Of a DNA stretch of 5,939 nt, positions 1 to 5,875 are shown one piece after another. Origin of the DNA: Candidatus Helarchaeota archaeon (GTDB taxonomy: Archaea > Asgardarchaeota > Lokiarchaeia > Helarchaeales > JABXJV01); assembly GCA_013375355.1 (NCBI GenBank), contig JABXJV010000234.1:1-5939 (forward strand), in the 5' to 3' direction. Under the pieces are notes generated by a model. The model worked only from the letters and a program-made list of their open reading frames with translations. It searched no databases and was not told the origin of the DNA. Each line of letters begins with the position of its first letter. Position 1 is the stretch's first letter. The translations under genes and the position numbers were made by a program.

Positions 1-2
1 AA

Positions 3-530
3 GAAGGAAATGTTTTTAACATCCTCGATATAGGAACAGGCTGTGGGAATATTGCTGTCAGCCTTGCTAAATATATAGATAATTCTAAAATATTCGCTAT
101 TGATATATCAAACGAAATCCTTAAAATAGCAGAAGAAAATGCAAAAATGAACAGCGTAACAGATAAGATAACATTCAAAAATCTTTCTATATTCGATGCT
201 GGTAAAACCGAATTTAAAGATATTCGCATAATTGTTTCCAATCCTCCTTATATATCTATAAGAGATTTTCCGAATCTTCCTGACGAAGTCAAATTATACG
301 AACCTGAAAAAGGCTTATGCGATAATGCGGATGGACTTTCATTCTTTAAAGTCATATGCGAAAAAAGTAAAAATTGGCTGACTCCCGATGGAATGCTGTT
401 TGTGGAAGTAGGACTCGGAGAAAGTGAAAATGTTAGTAACATTATGAAGTCTTTTGGCTTTTCCAATATAAAAATTTTGAAAGACTATCAGCAAATTGAA
501 AGAATTGTTTTTTGTGAAAATATTAATTAA
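3..530 (+). CDS. prmC: Peptide chain release factor N5-glutamine methyltransferase (PrmC/HemK), 5'-truncated by window edge
   Basis: This enzyme uses S-adenosylmethionine (SAM) to methylate the glutamine of the GGQ motif in class I release factors RF1 and RF2, which improves translation termination in the cytoplasm. The reading frame is open from base 3, so the gene begins outside the window and the first in-frame ATG seen (147) is internal. Visible residues 8-22 form the SAM-binding motif I (LDIGTGCGNIAVSLA). Residues 32-36 (AIDIS) carry the acidic residue expected to contact the SAM ribose. Residues 80-83 are NPPY, the signature of amino/amide N-methyltransferases that binds the target glutamine, here followed by I-S. 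About 176 residues are visible. Family members are near 280, so roughly the N-terminal helical domain is missing. NPPY alone occurs in other N-methyltransferases, but combined with this motif I and the C-terminal spacing PrmC is the best fit. The stop is TAA, 81 bp before the mutase gene. Confidence 0.9.
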   Translation, partial: EGNVFNILDIGTGCGNIAVSLAKYIDNSKIFAIDISNEILKIAEENAKMNSVTDKITFKNLSIFDAGKTEFKDIRIIVSNPPYISIRDFPNLPDEVKLYEPEKGLCDNADGLSFFKVICEKSKNWLTPDGMLFVEVGLGESENVSNIMKSFGFSNIKILKDYQQIERIVFCENIN

Positions 531-534
531 AAGA

Positions 535-563
535 TAGACTTGATTAAATAAAATTTTTATAAT
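535..563 (+). promoter_or_regulatory. Putative sigma70-type promoter for the mutase gene
   Basis: A perfect TATAAT lies at 558-563. It is preceded, after a 17-nt spacer, by TAGACT at 535-540, which matches four of six bases of the -35 consensus. Transcription would start near 570, giving a leader of about 40 nt before the ATG at 612. This would let the mutase gene be transcribed separately from prmC. The surroundings are AT-rich, so a chance match is possible. Confidence 0.4.
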
Positions 564-611
564 CTTTTTAAACTTGGGTTAATTTGCAATTACAATTAAG
601 GAGATTTTAAT

Positions 612-1970
612 ATGAATCCTAATATTTTCAGGGAATATGACATAAGAGGGTTGGTAGATATAGACCTTACCGATGACCTTGTGGAAAAGATTGGTAAAGG
701 ATTCGGAACCTATATAAAACAAAAGGGCGGGAAAAAGGTCAGTGTTGCTCGAGATGTAAGACCAAGTTCCACACGTTTTCGTGATTATCTTATTGATGGC
801 ATACTCTCTACTGGAGTTGATGTTATTGACCTCGGAGAGGTTCCCACTCCACCTGGATACTTCAGTTTTTTTCACTATGATATAGATGGAGGTATAATTA
901 TTACAGCAAGTCACAATCCCCCTGAGTATAATGGATTCAAAGTAGGAGCGGATAAAACTACAATCTACGGTGAGGAGATTCAGGCATTCAGAAGATTAAT
1001 CGAAAGTGAAAAATTCAATTCAGGAAGCGGTAAATGTGAAGTGGTGGATATAATTACACCCTATATTGAGACGTTAAAGTCAAAGTTTCAGTTCAAAAAA
1101 GAACTAAACATTGCTGTTGATGCTGGTAACGGGATGGGTGGAATTATTGGTCCCTCCCTTTTAAGAGAACTCGGATGTAAAGTGACAGAACTCTACTGTG
1201 AACCAGATGGAAGTTTCCCTAATCACCATCCTGACCCCGGAGTTGACAAAAATCTTCAAGACTTGATTAAAACAGTCAATGAAAAATCGTTAGACCTCGG
1301 GGTTGCATTCGACGGAGATGCAGACAGGATAGGTCCAATAGATGATCTCGGCAGAATTATCAGAGGAGACCAACTTGCCGCTGTTTACGCAAGAGATGTT
1401 CTAAAAAAGCACGGAAAACAAAAGATTTTATTTGACGTCAAATGCTCACTGGGGCTTATAGAAGACATTGAAAATCACGGTGGTATCCCCTTTATGTGGA
1501 AAACCGGGCACTCACTTCTTAAAAATAAATTGAGAGAAGAAAAAGCCCTCTTCGCAGGAGAGATGAGCGGACATATGTTCTTTGCAGACGATTACTTTGG
1601 ATACGATGACGCTATATATTCTGCATGCAGACTTGTTCAAATTGTTTCAGAAACAGATTTAAAATTTTCACAGATTATAGACTCACTACCTCAATATTTT
1701 TCTACACCAGAAATGAGAGTAAAAGCAAAAGAAGAAGAAAAGTTTGAAATTGTATCGAAGTTGAAAGAATACTTCAAAAAAGAATACGATATAATAGATA
1801 TAGATGGAGTAAGAATAGTATTCCCAGATGGGTGGGGACTGGTCAGAGCGTCTAACACACAGCCCGCATTGGTAATCAGATTCGAAGCAAAATCAAGAGA
1901 CAGACTCGAAGAAATTAAAAATCTGGTAATGGAAAAAATCAAAGAATTCGGTGAGATTGAGTTTGTGTAA
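612..1970 (+). CDS. Phosphomannomutase/phosphoglucomutase (alpha-D-phosphohexomutase family)
   Basis: This cytoplasmic enzyme interconverts hexose 6-phosphate and hexose 1-phosphate (mannose and/or glucose), supplying precursors for nucleotide sugars and so for surface polysaccharides. The 452-residue length is normal for the bacterial PMM/PGM class. All four active-site elements are present. The N-terminal FREYDIRG is at 6-13. The phosphoserine loop TASHNP is at 98-103 with catalytic Ser100. The metal-binding loop DGDADR is at 234-239. The sugar-specificity loop GEMSGH is at 316-321. The phosphate-binding loop RASNTQP is at 412-418. GEMSGH and RASNT favour PMM/PGM over GlmM, which usually has RPSGTEP in the last loop. 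The sequence cannot decide between mannose and glucose preference, so no gene symbol is given (manB and algC are candidates). The start is supported by AAGGAG at 598-603, 8 nt before the ATG. It lies 81 bp after prmC, possibly under its own promoter. Confidence 0.93.
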   Translation: MNPNIFREYDIRGLVDIDLTDDLVEKIGKGFGTYIKQKGGKKVSVARDVRPSSTRFRDYLIDGILSTGVDVIDLGEVPTPPGYFSFFHYDIDGGIIITASHNPPEYNGFKVGADKTTIYGEEIQAFRRLIESEKFNSGSGKCEVVDIITPYIETLKSKFQFKKELNIAVDAGNGMGGIIGPSLLRELGCKVTELYCEPDGSFPNHHPDPGVDKNLQDLIKTVNEKSLDLGVAFDGDADRIGPIDDLGRIIRGDQLAAVYARDVLKKHGKQKILFDVKCSLGLIEDIENHGGIPFMWKTGHSLLKNKLREEKALFAGEMSGHMFFADDYFGYDDAIYSACRLVQIVSETDLKFSQIIDSLPQYFSTPEMRVKAKEEEKFEIVSKLKEYFKKEYDIIDIDGVRIVFPDGWGLVRASNTQPALVIRFEAKSRDRLEEIKNLVMEKIKEFGEIEFV

Positions 1971-2006
1971 TGTAACATACTTTCTTTGAAATATTACATG
2001 GTAAAA

Positions 2007-2034
2007 GTAAAGACATGCCACGGCATGTCTTTAC
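2007..2034. repeat. 28-nt near-perfect palindrome (strong hairpin) after the mutase gene
   Basis: Arms GTAAAGACATGCC (2007-2019) and GGCATGTCTTTAC (2022-2034) are exact reverse complements of 13 bases, separated only by AC. In RNA the innermost pairs would open to a small loop, leaving a stem of about 11-12 bp. It sits 37 bp after the mutase stop codon, where a terminator would be expected, but it is not followed by a run of T on either strand. It may be a factor-dependent terminator, a 3'-end stabilising structure, a protein-binding site, or one copy of a dispersed intergenic repeat. Confidence 0.8.
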
Positions 2035-2133
2035 ATAAATCTATATTTTACAATTGAATTTTTTTCAGAATAAAGATTCAAAAACAAATTATTTAAATTT
2101 TTGCCTAATCATCTTTTAAAGGAAGTAAGTATA

Positions 2134-2163
2134 AAAACCCAGTTAAAAATGATACTGGGTTTT
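2134..2163 (+). terminator. Terminator-like hairpin immediately upstream of rnr
   Basis: Arms AAAACCCAGT (2134-2143) and ACTGGGTTTT (2154-2163) pair over 10 bp around a 10-nt loop. The T-rich stretch that follows (ATTTTAATTTTCTT, 2164-2177) gives the usual shape of an intrinsic terminator. It ends only 17 bp before the rnr ATG. It could end transcripts from the mutase gene, act as an attenuator or translational control element for rnr, or both. An outer pair, AGTAAG (2124-2129) with CTTACT (2175-2180), could extend the structure up to the start codon. Confidence 0.6.
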
Positions 2164-2171
2164 ATTTTAAT
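2143..2171 (+). promoter_or_regulatory. Putative promoter that would give a leaderless rnr mRNA
   Basis: TTAAAA (2143-2148, four of six matches to the -35 consensus) and TTTAAT (2166-2171, five of six matches to the -10 consensus) are 17 nt apart. Transcription would start around 2178-2181, at or next to the rnr ATG at 2181, so the message would have essentially no leader. That would explain why no SD is seen at normal distance. The elements overlap the hairpin at 2134-2163, which as DNA could also be an operator. In AT-rich DNA such matches arise easily by chance. Confidence 0.28.
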
Positions 2172-2180
2172 TTTCTTACT

Positions 2181-4298
2181 ATGAAAGATACAGATATCGG
2201 ACAAAAAATTCTGCAATTTCTTAATTTACATCAGGGGGTAACATTCAGTTCGCGGGTAATATTTAAGGAACTTAATCTTCCCAGAAGTAAATACCGTTCA
2301 ATGCGGATTATTCTGAAAGACCTCGCCAATAAAAGAATGATTGAAAAAGTCGGGAAAAGAACATATAGAATAAAAAAGCCGCCTCATGTGACAATTGGTA
2401 CCATTGCAATGACGAAATATGGTTATGGATTCGTGGCGAATCACACAGATAAAAGGGAGATATTTATTCCGAGAGGGATGACCGGTACTGCAATAGATGG
2501 GGATACTGTGAAGGTTGAAGTTTACGCCTCAAGAAGGGGAAAATCTTTAGAGGGTGAAGTTGTTGAAGTCCTCGAAAGGGCAAAAAATAAAATTATCGGA
2601 ACATATATGGAGGCAAAATCATTCAAATATGTAATTCCAGATGATAAAAAATTTACAAGGGATCTATACATCATTAAAGGGAAAAATAAGGGGGCAAAGC
2701 CTGGAGAAAAAGTGATAGCAGAATTTGTCAAATGGGAATCCGAATATATGAACCCTGAAGGAATAGTAAAGGAAGTTTTAGGAGACCCATTTAAACACGG
2801 ACTTGATATGACCCTAATTGAGAGGGCTTTTGAACTTCCAAGGGATTTTCCCGCAAAGGTCAAGAGAGAAATAAAAAGTTCTGATTTCTCAACTCCAGAT
2901 TCAGAATTCAAAAACCGAATCGAACTGCGGAATAAACTCATTTTTACTATTGACCCAGAAGATGCAAAAGATTTTGATGATGCGGTATCGCTTGAAATGC
3001 TTGAAAATGGAAACTTTTTGCTCTCTGTGCATATTGCTGATGTTTATTACTATGTTAGGGAAAATACGGCAATTGATAAAGAAGCATTTAAAAGGGGAAC
3101 AAGTGTCTATTTTCCTGACAGATGCATACCAATGCTCCCTAAAAAACTTTCGGAAGATGTCTGCAGCCTCAAACCAAAGAAAGATAGACTCTCTTTCACC
3201 GTTTTTATGGAGATAAACCCTAATGGAGAGGTGGTAGACTATAAACTTGCCGAAACTGTTATAAAAAGCAAGTTTCGACTTACTTATGAAAATGCTCAAA
3301 AACTAATTGATGGTAAAGAAGATTCAGCCCTCGGAAAAACTCTTTGGATGATGTCCGACCTCGCAAAGTTGCTGAAAAAAAACCGCATAAAAAACGGCAG
3401 TCTTGATTTCGACCTACCTGAGGTAAAATTTTCTTTTGACCCACTTGGAATCATCAAGGAGATAAAACCCAAACCAAGACTCGATAGTCACATCCTTGTG
3501 GAAGAATTTATGCTGATGGCAAATAAAGTAGTCACTCAATTTATTGAAAAAAAGGCAAACGAACTTAGAACAAAAATCCCTTTCATTTATCGAATTCACG
3601 AAAAACCAGAAAAGAAAAAGGTAGAAGAATATGCCAACTTTCTGAAGATAATAGGAATAAAATTCTCAGAACTAAATAGACCTACTCCAAAAAGTTTTCA
3701 GAGAATCCTGAAAAAAGTAAAGGATAGACCGGAAGAAAGACTTGTAGGAGAGGTTACATTAAGAACTATGATGAAAGCAGAATATTCTCCAAAAAATATT
3801 GGTCATTTCGGGCTTGCATTTAAAAAATATACTCATTTCACTTCGCCTATCAGAAGATATCCCGACCTTGTTGTGCATAGAATATTAAAATCCTGCCTTA
3901 AAGGAGAGGAAAAGGATACGGCAGTGAGGATGAAAATAAAACTCAATGATATATGCAGACATTCATCCAATATGGAAAAAAGAGCAGAGGAAGCAGAAAG
4001 AGAGGCAATTAAAATAAAACAACTTGAATATATGAAAGATAAAGTTGGCGATGTATTTAATGGAATTATATCAAGCGTTAAACCATATGGACTTTTTGTT
4101 GAAATTGAAGGTATTCTATCAGAAGGGCTCGTCCACATCAGAAGTATGGATGACGACTATTACCATTATAATGAGGAGAAAATCTCTTTGAATGGGCAGT
4201 ATTCAGGGAAAACTCACCGATTGGGAGGCAAAGTAAAAGTCCAAGTTGCAAGGGTTAATCTTGAGGAAAAACAACTGGATTTGATGATTGTGTATTAA
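2181..4298 (+). CDS. rnr: Ribonuclease R (RNB-family 3'-5' exoribonuclease)
   Basis: RNase R is a processive 3'-5' exoribonuclease that degrades structured RNA and takes part in mRNA, rRNA and tmRNA-linked quality control in the cytoplasm. Domains in order are: an N-terminal winged helix-turn-helix (about 8-63); cold-shock/OB domains (about 72-200, the first containing GYGFV and IFIPRGM); the RNB catalytic domain (about 245-575); and a C-terminal S1 domain (about 621-704, with GLFVEIEG and GLVHI). The metal-binding aspartates are in IDPEDAKDFDDA, as D258, D264, D266 and D267, in the pattern of active enzymes. The conserved SPIRRYPDLVVHR is at 555-567. The N-terminal helix-turn-helix and the S1 domain make this RNase R rather than RNase II. 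At 705 residues it is shorter than the E. coli enzyme (about 813) and ends right after S1 without a lysine-rich tail. The ATG is kept because the helix-turn-helix begins at once and no upstream in-frame start exists before the TAA at 2106-2108. However, no SD lies within 15 nt of it. Confidence 0.95.
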   Translation: MKDTDIGQKILQFLNLHQGVTFSSRVIFKELNLPRSKYRSMRIILKDLANKRMIEKVGKRTYRIKKPPHVTIGTIAMTKYGYGFVANHTDKREIFIPRGMTGTAIDGDTVKVEVYASRRGKSLEGEVVEVLERAKNKIIGTYMEAKSFKYVIPDDKKFTRDLYIIKGKNKGAKPGEKVIAEFVKWESEYMNPEGIVKEVLGDPFKHGLDMTLIERAFELPRDFPAKVKREIKSSDFSTPDSEFKNRIELRNKLIFTIDPEDAKDFDDAVSLEMLENGNFLLSVHIADVYYYVRENTAIDKEAFKRGTSVYFPDRCIPMLPKKLSEDVCSLKPKKDRLSFTVFMEINPNGEVVDYKLAETVIKSKFRLTYENAQKLIDGKEDSALGKTLWMMSDLAKLLKKNRIKNGSLDFDLPEVKFSFDPLGIIKEIKPKPRLDSHILVEEFMLMANKVVTQFIEKKANELRTKIPFIYRIHEKPEKKKVEEYANFLKIIGIKFSELNRPTPKSFQRILKKVKDRPEERLVGEVTLRTMMKAEYSPKNIGHFGLAFKKYTHFTSPIRRYPDLVVHRILKSCLKGEEKDTAVRMKIKLNDICRHSSNMEKRAEEAEREAIKIKQLEYMKDKVGDVFNGIISSVKPYGLFVEIEGILSEGLVHIRSMDDDYYHYNEEKISLNGQYSGKTHRLGGKVKVQVARVNLEEKQLDLMIVY

Positions 4299-4308
4299 CA
4301 TTTTTAAA

Positions 4309-4342
4309 TTAAGGTGTTGTTGCTTAAATATTATTATTTTTT
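4309..4342 (+). terminator. Weak intrinsic-terminator-like element after rnr
   Basis: In the 44-bp gap between the convergent stops, TTAAG (4309-4313) and CTTAA (4323-4327) can pair around a 9-nt loop and are followed by a T-rich run (ATTATTATTTTTTTT). The stem is only 5 bp and mostly A-T, so efficiency on its own would be low. Its position suits ending rnr transcription before it runs into the opposing genes. No better hairpin was seen on either strand here. Confidence 0.3.
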
Positions 4343-4624
4343 TTATTCAGGAAAAAATTCATCTATTTGATTTTTAGTAAGTAAACCTTCTTCTTTAGCC
4401 CACCTAAAAATCCTTCTTTTTAATTCTGGATTTCTTTTTATTTCGTTTTTCATTTCTTCTGATTCCTTTCTTTGATCTTCAAGATAATTTTCAAAGATTT
4501 CTTCTAATCTATCACTCTCCTCTGAATTAAGTAATCCTTCATTTTTGCATTGTTGAAAAAGATTATATGCACCACTAATATTACCTAATCTAATACGTTC
4601 CATTATTAATTCATAATAGTCCAT
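4343..4624 (-). CDS. Small acidic helical protein of unknown function; possible partner (antitoxin-like) of the upstream basic protein
   Basis: I do not recognise the family. The 93-residue product is rich in Glu, Lys, Leu and Asn, acidic overall and predicted by eye to be almost entirely helical, with no signal peptide or membrane segment. It contains a loose internal repeat: K-N-E-G-L-L at 27-32 and K-E-E-G-L-L at 77-82, each followed by a polar turn and a helix (SEESDRLEEIF, KNQIDEFF). A charged helix with coiled-coil character (about 48-72) lies between them. The start at 4624 is chosen over an in-frame ATG five codons upstream (4637-4639). The upstream ATG is overlapped by a strong SD, GGAGGAG (4631-4637), placed 6 nt before the chosen ATG. 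The gene starts 32 bp after the stop of the basic DUF4258-like gene and is probably cotranscribed with it. The acidic-next-to-basic pairing suggests that the products bind each other, which is an inference. Confidence 0.75.
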   Translation of the reverse strand: MDYYELIMERIRLGNISGAYNLFQQCKNEGLLNSEESDRLEEIFENYLEDQRKESEEMKNEIKRNPELKRRIFRWAKEEGLLTKNQIDEFFPE

Positions 4625-4630
4625 AATTAT

Positions 4631-4637
4631 CTCCTCC
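4631..4637 (-). promoter_or_regulatory. Ribosome binding site that decides the start of the 93-residue gene
   Basis: On the minus strand GGAGGAG is followed by the 6-nt spacer ATAATT and then ATG (4624-4622). This is an optimal SD. The upstream in-frame ATG (4639-4637) overlaps its first base and has no SD of its own, so the five-residue longer product is unlikely. Confidence 0.85.
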
Positions 4638-4656
4638 ATTTAAATTTTTTACAAGG

Positions 4657-4950
4657 CTAATATTTTCTTCTTTTATTTTTTTTCTTTATTTTTCTTATAG
4701 CTTTTTTACTCATATTACGATATGCTGTAATAATCGTACCATTATGACTCATTAATACTGTCATTCCGATAAGTTTTTGAAAATCATTTTCATTTCTTAA
4801 TTCAGGAGGGATGTCTTTTTCCCGGCAGTAATAAAATTTTATACCTGTACGATATATTGTCTTAACAAGTGCTATCATAGTTATGATATCATTGCATTTT
4901 ATCCCTCTTTCCATAATTCTAATTTTTGAGTGATTAGTTAAATTTTTCAT
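4657..4950 (-). CDS. DUF4258-like small basic protein, putative toxin-type component
   Basis: The 97-residue protein resembles the DUF4258 family: an N-terminal H-S-K-I-R-I-M-E-R-G-I (7-17) matches the H-x3-R-x3-R-G-I pattern, and G-T-I-I-T-A-Y-R-N (71-79) matches the late strand ending in I-T-x-Y-R. Between them lie a helix (about 19-31) and strands around Y33-Y41. A strongly basic tail (82-97, many Lys/Arg) suggests RNA or nucleic-acid contact. DUF4258 proteins are small, often occur in toxin-antitoxin-like settings, and are thought to resemble RelE/BrnT-type folds, but biochemical activity is poorly established and none is claimed here. The start at 4950 has GGAG (4964-4961) at a 10-nt spacing. 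The stop is TAG. The acidic 93-residue gene follows after 32 bp, giving a 'basic gene first' order as in higBA-type modules. Assignment is from recalled motif patterns, not a search. Confidence 0.65.
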   Translation of the reverse strand: MKNLTNHSKIRIMERGIKCNDIITMIALVKTIYRTGIKFYYCREKDIPPELRNENDFQKLIGMTVLMSHNGTIITAYRNMSKKAIRKIKKKNKRRKY

Positions 4951-5039
4951 TTTTAAATTTCTCCATTTTTTATTTTTTTATTTTTATTTTCTATTTTAAT
5001 GAATATTATCAATATATACAACATTATAAAATAAATATA

Positions 5040-5061
5040 AATTATAATATAGTATATAATT
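5040..5061. repeat. AT-only inverted repeat overlapping the putative -10 of the two-gene unit
   Basis: AATTATA (5040-5046) and TATAATT (5055-5061) are exact reverse complements around an 8-nt centre. The repeat covers the candidate -10 hexamer at 5051-5056, where a repressor such as the neighbouring RHH protein could block RNA polymerase. The spacer is extremely AT-rich (7 G/C in the 60 bases 5041-5100), so such repeats occur readily by chance. Confidence 0.3.
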
Positions 5062-5078
5062 GCTTAAATTTTTGTAAA
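5051..5078 (-). promoter_or_regulatory. Putative sigma70-type promoter of the two-gene basic/acidic unit
   Basis: On the minus strand TTTACA (5078-5073, five of six matches to the -35 consensus) is followed after 16 nt by TATACT (5056-5051, five of six matches to the -10 consensus). Transcription would start near 5044, giving a leader of about 95 nt before the ATG at 4950. It is the best hexamer pair I found in the 185-bp spacer, and it suggests that the two genes form a unit separate from the upstream RHH gene. Confidence 0.45.
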
Positions 5079-5135
5079 TAAACATTTTATTGCATAATTA
5101 CTAATATTTTAATTGAATTATATAAATATGATTAA

Positions 5136-5786
5136 TTACCATTCATCTGGATCAATAGGAGTTCCATCTTTAAGTTCAGCTTCTATTGCATAACTTAAAT
5201 TATATATTATTTGCATTGCAATTCCAAATCGCATTATAATAGGGTCATCATCTCCTAAAAGTTTTTTTAGTTCTTTTTCGAAAGCTTCTGCTTTTGCCAA
5301 AAATTTTGAAAATCTGTTGCCTGCTTCTTTATGTTTTTCACGTTTTTTTTCAATATTTTCCTCGATTTGTGCCTTAAAAAGTAAAATTGATAATTCAATT
5401 AATAAGTCACGCTGAATACTGTGTTTTTTGGACAAATCTTTTAATATACAAAGTGATTTCTTGCTAATGACTTGTGTTTTTCTCGTAGATTTTCCCAAAC
5501 TTTTGGAATCTATTTTTTTAGCTACTTCTGCTACTATATCTAAAAAGTGATTCTCTTTTGGTTCTGAAGATAGTTCTAGACATAAAGAATCTATAACTTC
5601 CTTAAAAGTGATATGATAATTTTTTGCAAGCCAATTTAGGGCATCATTTGCTTTTTCACTCATATTAAAGGTGGTTCTAACAGATTGCCTGTCTCTAAGG
5701 TCAGTTGTGTAAGTGGTTTGTAATAATGAATTATCCTCTAATAAAAAAGGTTCCTTTGATATTTTGTTTTTTATATTTTTTTTCAT
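5136..5786 (-). CDS. Putative tandem ribbon-helix-helix DNA-binding protein with C-terminal helical region
   Basis: I do not recognise the exact family. Residues about 36-72 have a ribbon-helix-helix layout: a short strand (SVRTTFNM), helix A (SEKANDALNWLAKNYH), a turn, and helix B (TFKEVIDSLCLEL). Residues about 102-139 repeat the layout (KTQVIS, KKSLCILKDLSKKHS, IQRDLLIELSILLF). The two segments align without gaps over the two helices, sharing L-x2-L-x-K-x3-I and the later I and L. This suggests a duplicated domain, so a single chain could supply the two-strand sheet that RHH dimers use to read DNA. The N-terminal tail is basic. Residues 140-178 form a charged, probably coiled-coil helix. 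Residues 183-205 form a more hydrophobic helix, followed by a polar end (TPIDPDEW). No signal peptide is present. The start has AGGAG (5797-5793) 6 nt upstream. It is the first gene of the minus-strand block and may regulate itself and the genes downstream, which is an inference. Confidence 0.6.
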   Translation of the reverse strand: MKKNIKNKISKEPFLLEDNSLLQTTYTTDLRDRQSVRTTFNMSEKANDALNWLAKNYHITFKEVIDSLCLELSSEPKENHFLDIVAEVAKKIDSKSLGKSTRKTQVISKKSLCILKDLSKKHSIQRDLLIELSILLFKAQIEENIEKKREKHKEAGNRFSKFLAKAEAFEKELKKLLGDDDPIIMRFGIAMQIIYNLSYAIEAELKDGTPIDPDEW

Positions 5787-5828
5787 TTTTTACTCCTGTT
5801 ATAAAGTTATTCTATATTTTTTGTGTCT

Positions 5829-5856
5829 ATAATATAAATAAATATCATAATATAAA
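5829..5856. repeat. Direct repeat of a 10-mer with 18-bp period upstream of the RHH gene
   Basis: ATAATATAAA occurs at 5829-5838 and again at 5847-5856. Read on the minus strand, both contain TATTAT, a possible -10 element. Spaced direct repeats are common operators for RHH regulators, but this stretch is almost pure A/T and the repeat may be coincidental. Confidence 0.4.
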
Positions 5857-5875
5857 AATATTACTAATAATCCAA
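5847..5875 (-). promoter_or_regulatory. Putative promoter of the RHH gene
   Basis: On the minus strand TTGGAT (5875-5870, three of six matches to the -35 consensus) is followed after exactly 17 nt by TATTAT (5852-5847, five of six matches to the -10 consensus). The leader would be about 55 nt. The -35 element overlaps the left arm of the palindrome at 5872-5888, an arrangement that would allow repression. Support is weak because of base composition. Confidence 0.33.

Noticed and set aside
579..599. Inverted repeat TTAATT/AATTAA next to the mutase SD, possible RNA switch
   Set aside because: The stem is six A-T pairs around a 9-nt loop, too weak to hide the AAGGAG at 598-603, and typical of chance in this composition.
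1971..2133. Possible riboswitch or small RNA between the mutase gene and rnr
   Set aside because: Apart from the palindrome at 2007-2034 I see no conserved riboswitch core or multi-stem architecture; 2035-2133 is plain AT-rich sequence.
2950..3216. Plus-strand 88-codon frame inside rnr in another phase, possible frameshifted or nested gene
   Set aside because: The rnr frame is intact across the catalytic aspartates, so there is no frameshift; the alternative product has no recognisable features.
2901..3299. Long open frame on the minus strand inside rnr, and similar antisense frames in the mutase and prmC genes
   Set aside because: They lie fully opposite strongly conserved catalytic coding sequence, show no recognisable motifs and no SD, and are shadows of the real frame.
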